Origin: Pseudarthrobacter cellobiosi | GTDB taxonomy: Bacteria; Actinomycetota; Actinomycetes; Actinomycetales; Micrococcaceae | Length of the DNA: 64,000 nucleotides | Assembly: GCF_023913755.1 (NCBI RefSeq) | Contig: NZ_JAMXBJ010000043.1 | Span: 1 to 64,000 of the forward strand | Reading direction: 5' to 3' | Shown here: in pieces, positions 25,458-34,571 of the stretch | Layout of the letters: each line of letters starts with the position of its first letter | Numbering within the stretch: the first letter of the stretch is position 1 | The notes under the pieces: model-generated | What the model was told of the DNA's origin: nothing | The model's input: the letters and a program-made list of their open reading frames with translations, nothing else | Database searches by the model: none | Program-made: the position numbers and the translations under genes

Positions 25458-26380
25458 TGAGCCAGGCAGAGCAGGCCCCCACACAAAGGGCGCGCACCAG
25501 GGGGAAACAGTTGCGGAGCAATCCGACGCCCAAGGCTGGCCGGAATCTTCCGGCAGCCATTGTGGTGGGCCTGGCCATGCTGATCGGCGTGCTGGGCGGG
25601 CTGGTTTTCCTCCCGCTCGGATTCGTGGCTGTCACCACCGGGTTCGCGGTCTTCGGAGTCTGGGAGATCTTCCGTGCCCTGGAGGCGAACGGGACCAGGA
25701 TGCCCATCGTCCCGGTCATGGTGGGTACAGTCGCCATGCCGTTCGCCGCCTATCTCGGCGGTCTTGAGAGCCTGCTTTTCGCCATGCTCCTGAGCTGCGT
25801 GGCAGTCCTCCTCTGGCGTTCAGTGGAGAGCCCCGCCGGATCAGCGAACAGCATCTTTGCCGGCGTGTTCACGCTGGGCTGGGTCCCGTTCTTCATCAGT
25901 TTCGCGACGTTGCCGCTGCACGCCGTCGGCGTCGCCACTCCGGTGGGTCTCTGGCCTGGCGGAACCGTGCCGCCCGGGGCCTGGCAGGTGGCCGTGATGC
26001 TGCTGCTGGTGGTCTCGAACGACACGTTCGGCTACCTCGTGGGCGCATCGCTGGGCAAACACCCTATGGCCCCGAAGATCAGCCCCAAGAAATCATGGGA
26101 AGGCTTCGCCGGCTCCATTGCCGGGGCCATGCTGATCGGCATCCTTGCCAGCATTTTCCTGCTGGACAAACCCTGGTGGGTTGGTGTGATCCTCGCCGTG
26201 GGCGTCGTTGCAGCGTCCACCGCAGGAGACCTGGCCGAGTCGATGGTCAAGCGTGAACTCGGGATCAAGGACATGAGCAGCATCCTGCCCGGACATGGGG
26301 GCGTCATGGACCGCCTGGACTCCATCGTCTTCGCCTGTCCCGTGGCCTTTGTGCTGTTCGCACTGGTTGCGGGCGTCTGA
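25457..26380 (+). CDS. cdsA: Phosphatidate cytidylyltransferase
   Basis: The 307-residue membrane enzyme makes CDP-diacylglycerol from phosphatidate and CTP. It has about eight helices and the complete family signature SMVKRELGIKD...LPGHGGVMDRLDS near the C-terminus. The N-terminal 35 residues are polar and basic. It provides the substrate used by the CDP-alcohol phosphatidyltransferase at 16.6 kb. Coupled to frr. Confidence 0.95.
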   Translation: MSQAEQAPTQRARTRGKQLRSNPTPKAGRNLPAAIVVGLAMLIGVLGGLVFLPLGFVAVTTGFAVFGVWEIFRALEANGTRMPIVPVMVGTVAMPFAAYLGGLESLLFAMLLSCVAVLLWRSVESPAGSANSIFAGVFTLGWVPFFISFATLPLHAVGVATPVGLWPGGTVPPGAWQVAVMLLLVVSNDTFGYLVGASLGKHPMAPKISPKKSWEGFAGSIAGAMLIGILASIFLLDKPWWVGVILAVGVVAASTAGDLAESMVKRELGIKDMSSILPGHGGVMDRLDSIVFACPVAFVLFALVAGV

Positions 26381-26472
26381 CGCGACCCTCTCGGACCATC
26401 TCCGCCGGACCGCCGGCAGCGCCAATAGACTGGTGCGTAACCTGACCCAGCTGAAGCAACAAAGGAACAACA

Positions 26473-27057
26473 GTGGCATTGGACTTTCAACGGAAAATCC
26501 CCGCGTCGTTTGAGCGCGTGCGGGGCAACGAATTCGGGTACAACGCCAAACAGGTGGACCAGTTCCTCCAGCGGGCCAGGGTGGCACTCGAGACGCCGAA
26601 GGCCGCCATCCACGCCGTCACCAGCGCCGATGTCCGGAGCGTCTCTTTTGACCCGGTCAAGGGAGGTTACGCTGCCGCCGTCGTCGACGCAGCGCTGGAC
26701 CGGCTCGAAGATGCCTTTGCCCGCCGCGAACGGGACGAACTGATCGCCGCCAAGGGCGAGGATGCCTGGCTGCGGGAGATCGGCAGCCTCTCCGGGATCC
26801 TCCGGGGCCGCCTCCACCGGCCTGACGGTGAGCGCTTCCGGCGCCCGTCAAAAAAGAAGGCCCGCAGTTACAACATCCTGGACGTGGACAATCTTTGCTA
26901 CGACCTGATCGGCTACCTCGAAGAGGACAAGCCGCTCAGCGTGGACAATGTCCGCCGGGTGGTCTTCCGTCCCGCCGTGGGCAAGGACGGTTACGAAGAG
27001 ACCCAGGTTGATGCCTTCCTGGACCGCGTGGTTGAACTCATGGCGGCCATCGACTGA
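26473..27057 (+). CDS. DivIVA-domain protein with three DivIVA-like repeats
   Basis: The 194-residue cytoplasmic protein carries three copies of the GYxxxxVDxFLxR pattern of DivIVA N-termini: GYNAKQVDQFL (22-32), GGYAAAVVDAALDRL (64-78) and GYEETQVDAFLDRV (173-186). There is no long coiled coil as in true DivIVA/Wag31. The middle contains a basic patch (RRPSKKKARSYN). A role at the cell pole or division site is inferred from the motif only. The GTG at 26473 has AAAGGAA upstream. Confidence 0.8.
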   Translation: MALDFQRKIPASFERVRGNEFGYNAKQVDQFLQRARVALETPKAAIHAVTSADVRSVSFDPVKGGYAAAVVDAALDRLEDAFARRERDELIAAKGEDAWLREIGSLSGILRGRLHRPDGERFRRPSKKKARSYNILDVDNLCYDLIGYLEEDKPLSVDNVRRVVFRPAVGKDGYEETQVDAFLDRVVELMAAID

Positions 27058-27102
27058 CGTCGCTGACTGGCTGCTGGGACTGACTCCGTAGACTGATCGG
27101 CT

Positions 27103-27792
27103 TCAGTCCCCGCCCGGTGGTGTGGGGGAGAGCGGTGCGAAGCGCTGCCAAACGTCACGGTACTGCCGGTTGCCGTGGAACGATGAGGCTCCAGCAAATG
27201 CGAGCCCGCAGACGGAACCCACCAGGACCGCCGCAGCTGTCGGCCAGCCCAGCAGCGTCATGAATGTGCCCAGCAGGATTGCTGTCAGGGCGGCGTTGGC
27301 CATGGTGATAAACACCATGCTGCTCCCTGCCACGTGGCTCCACGTGCTCCTGCCCCCGAGGAAATAATACGTCTGGTCCATGCCGGCCTCGTCGTCGTGC
27401 CGGCCGGCCAGCATGTACTTCGCAATGCCGGGATCCAGGTCCACATACGCGGCCCTCAGCCGGTTCATGGCCAACACGTACATCAGGTCCTCCATGCCAA
27501 CATTCATGACGCGGACCTGCGTCAGGAGACCGATCAGCAGGTCGGTGGCCAGAACGATCATCGCCAGCATCACAAAGGTGTCCGAGAACCTGGTGGCCTG
27601 GCCCACCAACGCAAGGCTCACCAGGCTGGCCGACGTGAACATCAGGAACATGCTGATGCGGGTCAGCACTTCCCCTTGAGTGGTGCTGCGGGATGCAAGC
27701 AGGCTCCAATGCTCGGTGGCGAGCAACTGCGCCCGGACCGACAACGGGACGCCGTCCGCCTCGTTGGGGGTGCTCCCGTCCTGCGTGGACAT
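27103..27792 (-). CDS. Hypothetical membrane protein, 229 residues
   Basis: No family recognised. Four transmembrane segments are visible: a hydrophobic pair at about 46-65 and 72-90, then LGTFMTLLGW and AAAVLVGSVCGLAFAG (about 165-205). The central cytosolic region contains AKYMLAGRHDDEAGMDQTYYF. The C-terminal part (SFHGNRQYRDVWQRFAP) is polar. It converges on the DivIVA-domain gene; GGGACTG and CAGTCCC (27076 and 27104) could form a weak shared hairpin. Confidence 0.72.
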   Translation of the reverse strand: MSTQDGSTPNEADGVPLSVRAQLLATEHWSLLASRSTTQGEVLTRISMFLMFTSASLVSLALVGQATRFSDTFVMLAMIVLATDLLIGLLTQVRVMNVGMEDLMYVLAMNRLRAAYVDLDPGIAKYMLAGRHDDEAGMDQTYYFLGGRSTWSHVAGSSMVFITMANAALTAILLGTFMTLLGWPTAAAVLVGSVCGLAFAGASSFHGNRQYRDVWQRFAPLSPTPPGGD

Positions 27793-27858
27793 GCCGCAGT
27801 TGTCCTCCCTCCAGCCGCCCGGCGCGAGAGCCCCCCGACCGCTGGCGCGGCAGGGGAC

Positions 27859-29325
27859 TCAGCGTTCGGTCATCAACGGCCGTTCGGGAGTGTGCAGCCG
27901 GGTCATGACGCGGCTCATGGTCAGCGGAATCCGGTGTTTTGTCCCCCGGGAGACAAGCACTGTCACGGCGAAGGCGGCGGGAACTGTCCACGCCGCCGGC
28001 TGGGCCAGCCAGAAGGGCGTACCGGCAGCGCCCAGGACCGTTCCCCACACCATGGCGCCGCCGCAGAGGACGCCGCCGGTCACCATTCCGGCAATGGCGC
28101 CGGCGTCGGTGAGTCCCCGCCACCAGATGCCCAGCAGGAGTACCGGGCACACACTGGAGGCGGTAAACGCGAACACCAGGCCCACACTGCCGGCCAGAGC
28201 CAGGGAATCAGTCATCACGGCAAATCCCAGCGGAACCACAGCGGAGACGACGGCGGCGAGCCGGAATCCCCGCACGCCGCCGCCCAGGACGTCCTGGCTG
28301 ATCACGCCAGCCAGGGAGACCACCAGGCCCGAGGTGGTGGACAGGAACGCGGCGAAGGCCCCGGCCACCACCAACGCTGAGAGCAGGTCGCCCGCGGTTC
28401 CACCGATCAGCTGCCCCGGCAGCAGGAGAACCACCGCGTCGGCCTGCCCTGACCGGGCGAGTTCGGGCGCGAACATCCGCCCCACCAGCCCGTAGGCAGT
28501 GGGAAACAGGTAAAAAACGGAGAGCAGCCCGAGCACGATCAGGGTGGTCCGCCGTGCCGAGTGCCCGTCCGGATTCGTGTAGAAGCGGACCAGGACATGT
28601 GGGAGTCCCAGCGTGCCGAATAGCAGCGCCACCAGCAGCGAGATGTTCTGGTACGGCCCGGCGGGGGCCAGCCCGGTGGGATTCACGACGGCGGGGGCCG
28701 CGGGGGCACTCCCGTCACCGGCGAGCGTGAACACGATGAACAGGACGGGCACGGCAAGGGCCGTGAGCTTCAGCCAGAACTGAAAGGCCTGCACAAAGGT
28801 AATGGAGCGCATGCCGCCGGCCACAACTGTCAGGCACACCACAACCACCACGGCCACGGAGCCCACCCAGGCCGGCAGCCCCGTGGTGATCCGGATGGTC
28901 AAGGCCGCGCCGTGGAGCTGAGGCACAATGTACAGCCAGCCCACTACAACCACCACCACGCTGGTCACACGGCGGACTGCGCGCGAATCCAGCCTCGCCT
29001 CGGTGAAGTCCGGGATCGTGTACGCGCCGGAGCGGCGCAGCGGTGCGGCCACAAAAAGCAGCAGCATCAGGTAGCCGGCGGTGTAGCCCACGGGAAACCA
29101 CAGCGCGTCGGTACCGGACAGCAGGATCAGTCCGGCCACGCCCAGGAAACTCGCCGCAGAGAGGTACTCCCCGCCGATGGCCGAGGCGTTCCACCATGGC
29201 TTGACGGTCCGGGAAGCCACGTAGAAATCGCCGGTGGTCCGGGAAATCCGCAGACCGTAGAACCCGATGGCGGCTGTTGCCAGCGAAACCAACACGAGAG
29301 CGATCACACCCACTGCGGGATTCAT
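27859..29325 (-). CDS. Sodium:solute symporter (SSS family, ActP-like)
   Basis: This 488-residue symporter has about thirteen helices. The signature region DFYVASRTVKPWWNASAIGGEYLSAASFLGV (pieces DFYVASRTV and GEYLSAASFLGV) and LPHVLVRFYTNPD match acetate/carboxylate symporters such as ActP and MctC. It probably takes up a short-chain carboxylate with sodium. It is the last gene of a minus-strand run with a small membrane partner (7 nt upstream), the LytTR regulator and the kinase. A second SSS gene is divergent at 32195. Confidence 0.87.
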   Translation of the reverse strand: MNPAVGVIALVLVSLATAAIGFYGLRISRTTGDFYVASRTVKPWWNASAIGGEYLSAASFLGVAGLILLSGTDALWFPVGYTAGYLMLLLFVAAPLRRSGAYTIPDFTEARLDSRAVRRVTSVVVVVVGWLYIVPQLHGAALTIRITTGLPAWVGSVAVVVVVCLTVVAGGMRSITFVQAFQFWLKLTALAVPVLFIVFTLAGDGSAPAAPAVVNPTGLAPAGPYQNISLLVALLFGTLGLPHVLVRFYTNPDGHSARRTTLIVLGLLSVFYLFPTAYGLVGRMFAPELARSGQADAVVLLLPGQLIGGTAGDLLSALVVAGAFAAFLSTTSGLVVSLAGVISQDVLGGGVRGFRLAAVVSAVVPLGFAVMTDSLALAGSVGLVFAFTASSVCPVLLLGIWWRGLTDAGAIAGMVTGGVLCGGAMVWGTVLGAAGTPFWLAQPAAWTVPAAFAVTVLVSRGTKHRIPLTMSRVMTRLHTPERPLMTER

Positions 29326-29332
29326 GAGGTGG

Positions 29333-29683
29333 TCACTTGTCCCCGGCCAGGTCGCGGTAGCGGGCCTCGTTCCGTGCGGCGGTCCGGATATAAAGCCAGG
29401 CGCTGAGGCCTATGACGGGATAGATGCCTGCACCGAGCAGGATCCAGTCGAACGGGATACCCGCGATCCGGGTCTCGGCGAGGCCCGGTAGGGCTGCCAG
29501 CAGCAACGGGAACGCGCACAGGATCAGCATAAAGCCGATGGCCACCACCAGGGCCAGCCGCAACTGGGAACGGATCAGGGAGCGGACGAAGACCTGTCCC
29601 ACATCTGATTCCTCCGCCGCCTCGCGGGACTCCCCGGAGGGCCGGGGCGCAGAGCGCGGGGCGGTGACGCGGACCCGGGTCAT
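29333..29683 (-). CDS. Small membrane partner of the SSS symporter (DUF485-like position)
   Basis: The 116-residue protein has a polar N-terminus and two helices (about 42-64 and 77-96). It occupies the place of the DUF485 subunit that usually precedes ActP-type symporters, and like DUF485 it ends in a charged cytoplasmic segment (NEARYRDLAGDK). Sequence similarity to the DUF485 gene at 31818 is weak. Its start overlaps the stop of the LytTR gene (ATGA), tying transporter and regulator to one mRNA. Confidence 0.75.
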   Translation of the reverse strand: MTRVRVTAPRSAPRPSGESREAAEESDVGQVFVRSLIRSQLRLALVVAIGFMLILCAFPLLLAALPGLAETRIAGIPFDWILLGAGIYPVIGLSAWLYIRTAARNEARYRDLAGDK

Positions 29684-30402
29684 GCCTGCGGCCGGATGCG
29701 GGTGGCTTCCAGCTTTTCCCTGACCAGGGGAAGGTGGCGGCGGCTGATGGGCAGGCCGGCGCCGGCCACCGAGACGCTGGGCTTATCCGCCGCCAGCTTC
29801 ATGGACTGCACATGCTTCAGGGCCACGAGGTAGGACCGGTGCGTCCGAATAAACCCGGCTTCCGCCCACTGCTGCTCAAGGTCTGCCAGCGGCACGCGGA
29901 TGAGGTAGCTGGCATCGGCGGTGTGCAGCCGGGCGTAGTCTCCCTGCGCCTGGACGTACGTGACGTCGTCGCGCCTGATCATCCTGGTGGTGCCGCCCTG
30001 GTCAACGGTGATCATCTCAGGGGCGGCGCCGCCGCCGTCGCGCAGCAGCTCGCTGATTCGGCCCACCGACCGGGAGAGCCGCTCGGCCCGGACGGGCTTG
30101 AGCAGGTAGTCCACGGCGGCCAGTTCGAAGGCTTCCAGGGCGCAGTCCTCGTCTGCGGTCACAAACACCACGGCCGGCGGTTTGCTGCTGCGCGTGATGG
30201 CGCGTGCAACATCCAGGCCGGACACGGCGGGCATGTGAATATCCAGGAAGACGGCGTCAATCGTTTCGGTGTTCAGGGCCCGCAATGCCTCAGCGCCGGA
30301 AGTCGCCCGGTGGATGACCCCGATCCGGTCATCCTTGCCCAGCAGGTAGGCCAGTTCCTCCACGGCGGGTAGCTCGTCGTCGGCGACGAGGACATTAATC
30401 AT
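29680..30402 (-). CDS. LytTR-family response regulator
   Basis: In this 240-residue regulator, residues 1-120 form a receiver domain with acidic pair Asp8-Asp9, phospho-acceptor Asp54 in VFLDIHMPA, Thr in FVTADED and Lys in LLKPV. Residues 135-235 form a LytTR DNA-binding domain (VTYVQAQGDYARLHT, FIRTHRSYLVAL). It is the partner of the histidine kinase 46 nt upstream and most likely controls the adjacent symporter genes. Confidence 0.93.
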   Translation of the reverse strand: MINVLVADDELPAVEELAYLLGKDDRIGVIHRATSGAEALRALNTETIDAVFLDIHMPAVSGLDVARAITRSSKPPAVVFVTADEDCALEAFELAAVDYLLKPVRAERLSRSVGRISELLRDGGGAAPEMITVDQGGTTRMIRRDDVTYVQAQGDYARLHTADASYLIRVPLADLEQQWAEAGFIRTHRSYLVALKHVQSMKLAADKPSVSVAGAGLPISRRHLPLVREKLEATRIRPQA

Positions 30403-30448
30403 GGTCCTACATTAGCCGCAGGAGGCGGCTGGGATCAGGCCGCCAGGT

Positions 30449-31639
30449 TCAGGCGTCGTGGCCGGGCTGGGACTTGGGCACGCGCATGGTGATCAACGTT
30501 CCCTCGCCCGGCGCCGTCTCGATCACCAGGCCGTGCTGGTCCCCGTAAACCTGCCGTAGCCGGGCGTCCACGTTGCGCAGCCCCACGTGGTCGCCGTCGT
30601 GGTGCCCGGCCAGCATCGACTGGAGCTCGGCAGGGTCCATCCCCACGCCGTCGTCCTCTATGGTCACTTCCGCATAGGCGCCCGAATCATTGGCCGTGAT
30701 GGTGATGTGGCCCGTCCCTTCCTTGGCCTCCAGGCCGTGCCGGACGGCGTTCTCCACCAGCGGCTGCAGGCTCAGGAACGGGATGACGGTGCTCAGGACT
30801 TCCGGCGCGATCCGCAGGCTGACCTGGACGCGGTCACCGAAACGGGCACGTTCCAGCAGCAGGTACCGGTCAATGCAGCGCAGTTCCTCCGCCAGCGTGG
30901 TGAAGTCGCCGTGGCGCCGGAACGAGTACCTCGTAAAATCAGCGAACTCCACCACCAGCTCGCGCGCCCGCTCCGGATCCGTGTTGATGAACGACGCGAT
31001 GGCGTTCAGCGAGTTGTAGATGAAATGCGGACTGATCTGGGCACGCAGCGCCCGCACTTCGGCTTCCATCAGCAGCGTCCGGGACGCATCCAGCTCAGCC
31101 AGCTCCACCTGGACGGCCACCCAGTCCGCCACTTCGCTGGTGGCACGGACCAGGCCTGCGCCCGCCGCCGGGGCAAACGCAGCCACGACGCCCACCACCC
31201 GTGAGCCCGCACGAACCGGCGCGATGACGGCGGCGAAGCTTCCGGAGGCAAGGCCCGCCCCCAGGTCCCGCGCCTGGAGCACCGCCGTCCGCCCGCCGAG
31301 CAGGACGTCGGCGGCCAGGTCCATCAACCGGGGCTTCAGTTCCTCGGCGGCACCGTCCCAGGCGAGCACCCCGGCCGTATCGGTGATTGCCAGCGCATCG
31401 CAGCCCAGCAGGTTCCTTAGCTGCCGGCTCGCCTTGGCGGCGCCCGCAGGATTGAGGCCCGTACGCAGGTGCTGGCCGGCACTCGATGCAGCGTGGAGCG
31501 TGTTGTACGTGGCGCGCTCGGCGTCGGTGCCCAGCTCACGGAAGGACCGGAGCAGCTTGATGCCAACGCCGCCGACGACGGCGATCGCCAAGGTGATCAC
31601 CGCAACGGCGGCGGCAGTCAGGAGCGGGGAGTCCGGCAT
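30449..31639 (-). CDS. LytS-type sensor histidine kinase with a GAF-like sensor region
   Basis: This 396-residue kinase has one N-terminal transmembrane helix (about 8-30), a GAF-like cytosolic sensor region (about 45-170), a coiled linker, then the His_kinase domain with ALRAQISPHFIYNSLNAI (His205). The ATPase lobe contains ENAVRHGLEAKEG and DDGVGMD. It lacks the multi-helix 5TM sensor of classical LytS/BtsS, so the stimulus may be read in the cytosol or at one helix. ATG 31639 is the chosen start; the ribosome-binding site is poor. Confidence 0.9.
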   Translation of the reverse strand: MPDSPLLTAAAVAVITLAIAVVGGVGIKLLRSFRELGTDAERATYNTLHAASSAGQHLRTGLNPAGAAKASRQLRNLLGCDALAITDTAGVLAWDGAAEELKPRLMDLAADVLLGGRTAVLQARDLGAGLASGSFAAVIAPVRAGSRVVGVVAAFAPAAGAGLVRATSEVADWVAVQVELAELDASRTLLMEAEVRALRAQISPHFIYNSLNAIASFINTDPERARELVVEFADFTRYSFRRHGDFTTLAEELRCIDRYLLLERARFGDRVQVSLRIAPEVLSTVIPFLSLQPLVENAVRHGLEAKEGTGHITITANDSGAYAEVTIEDDGVGMDPAELQSMLAGHHDGDHVGLRNVDARLRQVYGDQHGLVIETAPGEGTLITMRVPKSQPGHDA

Positions 31640-31738
31640 GGTGCCCAGCGTAGCGCCGGGTGCCGTTAGTCGCAGCATCGTAGCCGTTGAGCGACCGTTT
31701 CGGCCATGGCTCTGGAATTGACACCTGCCGCACCGCAG

Positions 31739-31754
31739 AGTGATTGCAGTCACA
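31739..31754. promoter_or_regulatory. CRP/GlxR-type site before the DUF485-symporter operon
   Basis: AGTGA-TTGCAG-TCACA matches the CRP/GlxR consensus TGTGA-N6-TCACA in nine of ten positions. It is centred about 71 nt before the DUF485 start, in the gap shared with the divergent kinase gene. TTGACA at 31718-31723 may be a -35 element. Confidence 0.6.
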
Positions 31755-31817
31755 TTGTCCGCATCCTGCCTGCAGGCTGGCCCGTGTGAACCAAGCAAGT
31801 CTCAATGAGGAGGAACG

Positions 31818-32198
31818 ATGGGTAACGATGCCCACACTCCGGACGCAGCGGCGTCCGTGGACTTCGAACAGGTCCAGTCGACAGAGCGGTTCCAGGAACT
31901 GCGCAAACGTCACCGCAGCTTTGTGTTCCCCATGGCCGTGGCATTCCTGCTGTGGTACTTCGCGTATGTCCTGCTGGCTGACTACGCCGTCGAGTTTATG
32001 TCCACCAAACTGTGGGGCAACATCAACGTCGGCCTGATCCTGGGCTTGCTGCAGTTCGTCTCCACGTTCGCCATCACCGGCTGGTACGTCAGCTACTCCA
32101 ACCGGAAGCTGGACCCCATCGCGGCCGAGATCCGCAACGAAATCGAAGGCCATGAGTTTGATAAGGACGGCAACATCGTGAGCGGAGTGACCAAATGA
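31818..32198 (+). CDS. DUF485-domain membrane protein, symporter subunit
   Basis: The 126-residue protein has the DUF485 pattern: ERFQELRKRHRSFVFPMAVAFLLWYFAYVLLA (parts FQELRKRHRSF and FLLWYFAYVLLA) with two helices, then YVSYSNRKLDPIAAEIR. DUF485 proteins occur with ActP/MctC symporters and are thought to assist them. AGGAGGA lies 5 nt before the ATG. Its stop overlaps the symporter start (ATGA). Confidence 0.92.
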   Translation: MGNDAHTPDAAASVDFEQVQSTERFQELRKRHRSFVFPMAVAFLLWYFAYVLLADYAVEFMSTKLWGNINVGLILGLLQFVSTFAITGWYVSYSNRKLDPIAAEIRNEIEGHEFDKDGNIVSGVTK

Positions 32199-33811
32199 TC
32201 GGAATTGCCACGGCCGTTGACGTTGCCGACCTGAAAGAGACCACGCTGCTCAACATGGGCATCTTCGGCCTGTTTGTCGCCGTCACCATGGTGATTGTGC
32301 TGCGGGCCAGCCGGAACAACAAAACCGCGGCGGACTACTACGCCGCCGGCCGGTCCTTCACCGGATCCCAGAACGGAACCGCCATTGCCGGCGACTACCT
32401 GTCCGCTGCCTCGTTCCTGGGCATCACCGGCGCCATCGCCATCAACGGCTATGACGGCTTTATGTACTCCATCGGGTTCCTGGTGGCCTGGCTCGTGGCG
32501 CTCCTGCTCGTGGCCGAACTGCTCCGGAACACCGGAAAGTTCACCATGGCCGATGTCCTCTCCTTCCGCCTCAAGCAGCGCCCGGTCCGCATCGCGGCCG
32601 CCATCTCCACGTTGGTCGTCTGCTTCTTCTACCTGCTCGCCCAGATGGCCGGAGCAGGCAGCCTGGTTTCCCTGCTGCTGGGCATCAGCGACTGGGGCGG
32701 ACAGGCCTTGGTAATCATCGTCGTCGGCGCCCTGATGATCATGTACGTCCTGATCGGCGGGATGAAGGGCACCACCTGGGTCCAGATCATCAAGGCGGTC
32801 CTGCTGATCGCCGGCGCTGCCGTGATGACACTCTGGGTCCTCGCCATCTACGGCTTCAACCTCTCCAGCCTCCTCGGTGCGGCTGTTGAAACCGCCGGCA
32901 ACCCGGCTGTCCTGAACCCGGGCCTGCAGTACGGCAAGTCTGACACCTCCAAGATCGACTTCATGTCCCTCGGACTCGCCCTGGTACTGGGCACCGCTGC
33001 CCTTCCCCACGTGCTGATGCGGTTCTACACCGTGCCCACGGCCAAGGAAGCCCGGAAGTCCGTAGTCTGGTCGATCTGGCTGATCGGGCTCTTCTACCTG
33101 TTCACCCTAGTGCTGGGCTACGGCGCCGCCGCACTGGTGGGTGCCGACACCATCAAGTCCGCACCGGGCGGGGTCAACTCGGCCGCACCGCTGCTGGCCT
33201 TCTTCCTGGGCGGGCCGTTGCTGCTGGGCTTCATCTCCGCGGTCGCCTTCGCCACCATTCTCGCTGTGGTGGCCGGGCTGACAATCACCGCAGCAGCGTC
33301 CTTCGCCCACGACATCTACGCCAGTGTCATCGCCAAGGGCAAGGCCGACGCCGACACCGAGGTCAAGGTGGCCCGGCGCACCGTAATCGTTATCGGCGTG
33401 CTGGCAATCCTGGGCGGCATCTTCGCCAACGGCCAGAACGTGGCCTTCCTCGTGGCGCTCGCCTTCGCCGTCGCTGCATCCGCTAACCTGCCCACCATTG
33501 TCTACTCCCTGTTCTGGCGTAGGTTCACCACGCAGGGTGCGGTTTGGAGCATGTACGGCGGACTGGGCTCGGCCATCCTTCTGATCATCTTCTCGCCGGT
33601 CGTATCCGGCGGGGCGACCTCCATGATCAAGGACGCCAACTTCGCCTTCTTCCCCTTGAGCAACCCTGGCATTGTGTCCATCCCGCTGGCATTCCTGCTC
33701 GGCTGGCTCGGCACGGTGCTGGACAAGAAGCGCGAGGACCCTGCCAAGCAAGCCGAAATGGAAGTCCGCTCCCTGACCGGTGTGGGCGCGGAGAAAGCCG
33801 TGGACCACTGA
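32195..33811 (+). CDS. Cation/acetate symporter (ActP/MctC-like)
   Basis: The 538-residue SSS symporter has about thirteen helices. The signature DYYAAGRSFTGSQNGTAIAGDYLSAASFLG (parts DYYAAGRSF and GDYLSAASFLG), GGMKGTTWVQ and LPHVLMRFYTVPTAKEAR are those of monocarboxylate symporters for acetate, propionate or pyruvate. Together with the DUF485 protein it forms the standard two-gene unit known from mctC of Corynebacterium. The preceding CRP-like site suggests carbon-source control. A long hairpin follows. Confidence 0.93.
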   Translation: MIGIATAVDVADLKETTLLNMGIFGLFVAVTMVIVLRASRNNKTAADYYAAGRSFTGSQNGTAIAGDYLSAASFLGITGAIAINGYDGFMYSIGFLVAWLVALLLVAELLRNTGKFTMADVLSFRLKQRPVRIAAAISTLVVCFFYLLAQMAGAGSLVSLLLGISDWGGQALVIIVVGALMIMYVLIGGMKGTTWVQIIKAVLLIAGAAVMTLWVLAIYGFNLSSLLGAAVETAGNPAVLNPGLQYGKSDTSKIDFMSLGLALVLGTAALPHVLMRFYTVPTAKEARKSVVWSIWLIGLFYLFTLVLGYGAAALVGADTIKSAPGGVNSAAPLLAFFLGGPLLLGFISAVAFATILAVVAGLTITAAASFAHDIYASVIAKGKADADTEVKVARRTVIVIGVLAILGGIFANGQNVAFLVALAFAVAASANLPTIVYSLFWRRFTTQGAVWSMYGGLGSAILLIIFSPVVSGGATSMIKDANFAFFPLSNPGIVSIPLAFLLGWLGTVLDKKREDPAKQAEMEVRSLTGVGAEKAVDH

Positions 33812-33876
33812 TCGATGACTGAGTACGGAACAAGCCGACAGTCCGGAGCAACCTGGGACTCCGGAACAGGCTGATA

Positions 33877-33918
33877 GTCAGAGAGCCCCTGTGCCGCAAG
33901 GCATAGGGGCTCTCTGAC
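33877..33918. terminator. Long perfect-arm hairpin after the symporter gene
   Basis: The 14-bp arm 33877-33890 pairs with 33905-33918; an inner TGCC/GGCA stem is capped by GCAA. No T run follows. It lies between converging genes and most likely ends both transcripts. Confidence 0.75.
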
Positions 33919-33977
33919 GTTCCAGCTCCAGCTGGGGGCGACGTTCAAAAGGCGGCGACGCTCAGCTTGCGGTTGCG

Positions 33978-34565
33978 TCAGCGCTGATGGTGGCCCGTCG
34001 GCACGGCCGGACCGCCGTGCTGACCATGCGGCACCGCAAACTGGCCCGCTGTGGAGGCGGCGAGTCCCGGCGTCGCGATTCCGGCCACCAGCACGGCACC
34101 GGCGAAAGCGGTGAGCAGCAGGATGCCCGGGCGGGCAGCGGCGGGCGCCATGCCGTCGTCGTCCTTTCCCCGGAGCCGGCGCCTCTTCAGCCAGGCGCCC
34201 GAAGCGACAATCATGAGCGTCAGCAGGAGCGCCACGAGGTGGCTGAGGTGAAGGCTGGACGTGTCGCTGCTGAAGGCAAGGGCCGACACGTGCGCCCCGG
34301 ATGCCATCAGCAGGAACGCCACGGTCCGCCCGGACCCGACAATCCGTCCGCGGTGCAAAGCCAGGACCGTCCAGAGGATCAGGGCCACTCCCCAGCCGCC
34401 GGAGACGACCGCGAGGGCTGGCTGCCAGACGGAGCCGGACACTCCCGGCTCCGCGAGGAGGCTTGAGGAAACGGCGAGGTTCACTGAACCGGCCCCGAAT
34501 CCTGCGAAGCCGCCGAAGAGCCGGACGGCCGGGACAGCCCATCCCTCTCCTGGCTCGGCAGCCAT
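33978..34565 (-). CDS. Hypothetical membrane protein with His-rich C-terminus
   Basis: No family recognised. The 195-residue protein has about five hydrophobic helices and a basic loop (WLKRRRLRGKDDDG). After the last helix the tail is rich in His, Gly and Pro (HGQHGGPAVPTGHHQR), which might bind metal. It starts 6 nt after the DUF4383 gene stop and is surely co-transcribed with it. Confidence 0.72.
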   Translation of the reverse strand: MAAEPGEGWAVPAVRLFGGFAGFGAGSVNLAVSSSLLAEPGVSGSVWQPALAVVSGGWGVALILWTVLALHRGRIVGSGRTVAFLLMASGAHVSALAFSSDTSSLHLSHLVALLLTLMIVASGAWLKRRRLRGKDDDGMAPAAARPGILLLTAFAGAVLVAGIATPGLAASTAGQFAVPHGQHGGPAVPTGHHQR

Positions 34566-34571
34566 GGCCGG

